Source of the DNA: Pseudomonas frederiksbergensis | Lineage (GTDB): Bacteria; Pseudomonadota; Gammaproteobacteria; Pseudomonadales; Pseudomonadaceae | Assembly (NCBI RefSeq): GCF_003732275.1 | Contig: NZ_MOBM01000038.1 | Span: 1,268,679 to 1,332,678, forward strand | Length of the DNA: 64,000 bases | Direction: 5' to 3' | The notes under the pieces: generated by a model | What the model saw: only the letters and a program-made list of their open reading frames with translations | Database searches by the model: none | What the model was told of the DNA's origin: nothing | Position numbers and translations under genes: made by a program | Shown: in pieces, positions 61,757 to 64,000 of the stretch | How the letters are laid out: every line of letters starts with the position of its first letter | Position numbering within the stretch: position 1 is the stretch's first letter

Positions 61757-64000
61757 ATGGACCTCAACCGTCGTCAGTTCTTCAAGGTCGCTGGTCTCGG
61801 CCTTGCGGGCTCAAGCCTCGGCGCGCTGGGCATGGCCCCGACGCCGGCTTTCGCCGAACAAGTGCGTCATTTCAAGCTCGCCCATACCCATGAAACCCGC
61901 AACACCTGCCCGTACTGCTCGGTCGGTTGCGGCTTGATCATGTACAGCCAGGGCGACAACGCGAAGAATGTCGCCCAGAGCATCATCCACATCGAAGGCG
62001 ATGCCGACCACCCCGTCAATCGCGGCACCCTCTGCCCCAAAGGCGCAGGCCTGCTCGATTTCATTCACAGCCCCAGCCGTCTCCAGTACCCGCAGGTGCG
62101 CAAGCCCGGCACCACGGAGTGGACGCGAATCTCCTGGGATGAAGCGCTGGATCGCATCGCCGACCTGATGAAGGCCGACCGCGACGCCAACTTCATCGAG
62201 AAGAACGCTCAAGGGCAAACGGTGAACCGCTGGCTGAGCACCGGTTTCCTCGCGGCGTCGGCATCGTCCAACGAAGCGGGGTACATCACCCACAAGGTAA
62301 TTCGCAGTCTCGGCATGCTGGGGTTTGATAACCAGGCACGTGTCTGACATGGCCCGACGGTGGCAAGTCTTGCCCCGACGTATGGCCGTGGTGCCATGAC
62401 CAACCACTGGACCGATATCGCCAACGCGAATCTGGTTCTGGTGATGGGTGGCAACGCCGCGGAAGCGCACCCTTGCGGTTTCAAATGGGTGACCGAAGCC
62501 AAAGCCCACAACAAGGCGCGGCTGATTGTGGTCGACCCGCGTTTCACCCGCACCGCCTCGGTGGCCGACTATTACGCACCGATCCGCACCGGCACCGACA
62601 TCGCCTTCATGGGCGGGCTGATCAATTACCTGCTGACCGAAGACAAGATCCAGCACGAATACGTACGCGCCTATACGGACGTGTCGTTCATCGTCAAGGC
62701 CAACTACGGCTTCGAAGACGGGTTGTTCAGCGGTTACGACGCAAGCAAGCGCACCTACACCGACAAGTCCGGCTGGGGCTATGAAATCGGCGAGGACGGT
62801 TTCGCCAAAGTCGACCCGACCTTGCAAGACCCACGCTGCGTCTACCAATTAATGAAGCAGCATTACAGCCGCTACACCCTGGAGCTGGCCAGTCAGGTCT
62901 GCGGCATGCCCGTGGACGCGATGAAGAAAATCTGGGAGGAGATCGCCACCTGCTCGCAACCGGGCAAAACCATGACGATTCTCTACGCGCTAGGCTGGAC
63001 CCAGCATTCGACCGGCTCGCAGATGATCCGCAGCGCGGCCATGGTGCAACTGCTGCTGGGCAACGTCGGCATGCCGGGCGGGGGCGTCAACGCCCTGCGC
63101 GGGCACTCCAACATCCAGGGCCTGACCGACCTGGGCTTGCTGTCCAACCTGCTGCCCGGTTACCTGACCCTGCCGGCCGAAGCCGAACAGGATTACAACA
63201 CCTATATCGCCAAGCGCGCACTCAAGCCGTTGCGTCCCGGGCAGATGTCCTACTGGCAGAACTACGGCAAGTTTCACGTCAGCCTGATGAAAGCCTGGTA
63301 CGGCGCCAATGCCACCGCCGAGAATAACTGGGGCTACGACTGGCTGCCCAAGCTGGATATTCCCGGCTACGACATCCTGAAAATGTTCGACATGATGGGC
63401 AAGGGCGAGGTCAATGGCTACATGTGCCAGGGCTTCAACCCGATCGCCGCCTTGCCGGACAAGAACCGGGTGATGAAGGCGCTGGCCAAACTCAAGTGGC
63501 TGGTGGTGATGGACCCACTGGCCACCGAAACTTCGGAGTTCTGGCGCAACGCCGGGCCTTACAACGATGTGCAAACGGCCGAGATCCAGACCGAAGTCAT
63601 CCGTCTACCCACCACCTGTTTCGCCGAAGAAAACGGTTCGCTGGTCAACAGCGGTCGCTGGCTGCAATGGCACTGGAAGGGTGCTGATGGCCCGGGGCAG
63701 GCGCGCACGGACGTGAAGATCATGGCCGAGCTGTTCTTGCGCCTGCGCAAGCGTTACCAGGCCAACGGCGGTGCCTGGGCCGAGCCGATCCTCAAGCTCG
63801 ACTGGCCCTACAAGGTACCGGATGACCCGACGCCGGAAGAGCTGGCCCGGGAATTCAACGGCTACGCCATCGCCGATGTCACTGACGCCTCGGGCGCGGT
63901 GGTCAAGGCCGGTCAGCAGCTGTCCGGCTTCGGCCAACTCAAGGACGATGGCAGCACGGCGTCCGGGTGCTGGATCTTCTGCGGCAGCTGGACCGAGCAG
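61757..64000 (+). CDS. fdnG: Formate dehydrogenase (FDH-N/O) alpha subunit, selenocysteine protein, 3' end outside window
   Basis: Respiratory, periplasm-facing formate dehydrogenase catalytic subunit; 748 codons are seen and the gene runs off the window. It begins with a Tat leader (MDLNRRQFFKVAGLGLAG, cleavage near AFA) and the [4Fe-4S] motif CPYCSVGC...GTLCPKG. An in-frame TGA at 62345-62347 (codon 197, in the context NQARV-U-HGPTVASLAP) is read as selenocysteine: the frame continues with strong FdnG similarity, and a SECIS follows directly. The molybdo-bis-MGD region follows (GGNAAEAHPCGFKW). Conventional gene calling would split it into two or truncate it. The beta and gamma subunits should lie downstream. 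Confidence 0.94.
62345..62390 (+). promoter_or_regulatory. Bacterial SECIS element for UGA recoding
   Basis: Directly after TGA, CATGGCC (62348-62354) pairs with GGCCGTG (62384-62390), CGG (62358-62360) with CCG (62375-62377), and GGCAA (62362-62366) with TTGCC (62370-62374). Counting the UGA as 1-3, the unpaired base 62361 is U17, and the apical loop holds G23 and U24, which are the positions known to be needed for SelB binding in E. coli fdhF. The element is in the coding frame. Confidence 0.9.

Noticed and set aside
61757..62347. Gene 61757-62347 as a short, complete protein with a stop, or as a frameshifted pseudogene
   Set aside because: The reading frame continues without interruption after TGA with FdnG-like sequence, and a SECIS hairpin with U17/G23/U24 follows directly. 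Selenocysteine is the better explanation.

Overview
The window is about 64 kb of a GC-rich gammaproteobacterial chromosome, almost certainly a member of the Pseudomonas fluorescens group. The evidence is the aprA-inh-aprDEF type I secretion locus with two subtilase autotransporters and two family I.3 lipases, Pseudomonas-type REP/BIME palindromes between many genes, DUF1652, and a selenocysteine formate dehydrogenase. No plasmid, prophage, IS element, CRISPR array, rRNA or tRNA was seen.

Layout. 1-429: 3' end of a UvrD-like helicase. 733-3287: reverse transsulfuration pair (cystathionine beta-synthase and gamma-lyase). 3494-3769: DUF1652 protein. 3770-4631: AT-rich stretch with two decayed gene fragments and the aprA leader, which carries an RsmA/RsmE-type site on the Shine-Dalgarno. 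4632-21387: exoenzyme island made of the alkaline protease AprA, its inhibitor, the AprDEF secretion channel, two paralogous autotransporter proteases and two paralogous lipases/polyurethanases. AprDEF probably exports AprA and both lipases. 21674-32208: small secreted protein, GhrA-like reductase, GabT, HAD-like protein, Lrp regulator, DUF4198/acyltransferase pair, cupin, GNAT and aldehyde dehydrogenase.

32691-46953: one co-directional catabolic block. It holds a HAD hydrolase, an FAD amine oxidase, an oligopeptide-type ABC importer (Tat-exported binding protein, two permeases, a fused double ATPase), a three-subunit FAD/[2Fe-2S] amino-acid dehydrogenase, an M20 deacylase, a succinate-semialdehyde-type dehydrogenase and a tartrate/D-malate dehydrogenase. 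Many stops overlap the next start by 4 bp. It reads as a pathway for import and oxidative breakdown of an N-acylated or opine-like amine; the substrate is unknown.

47130-52555: YgdI-type lipoprotein, then a FAN1 (VRR-NUC) nuclease overlapping an Fe-S XPD/DinG helicase that carries an N-terminal Cas4/RecB-like nuclease domain, then an orphan zeta-toxin-like kinase. 52658-61522: soluble hybrid histidine kinase, hemerythrin, cation/proton antiporter, Yip1 protein, PncC/CinA-C, a small membrane protein, DUF421 protein, SDR and a MalY-type C-S lyase. 61757-64000: 5' part of formate dehydrogenase alpha, read through an in-frame UGA (Sec) followed by a textbook bacterial SECIS. Fifteen REP/BIME palindromes of three sequence types lie between genes.
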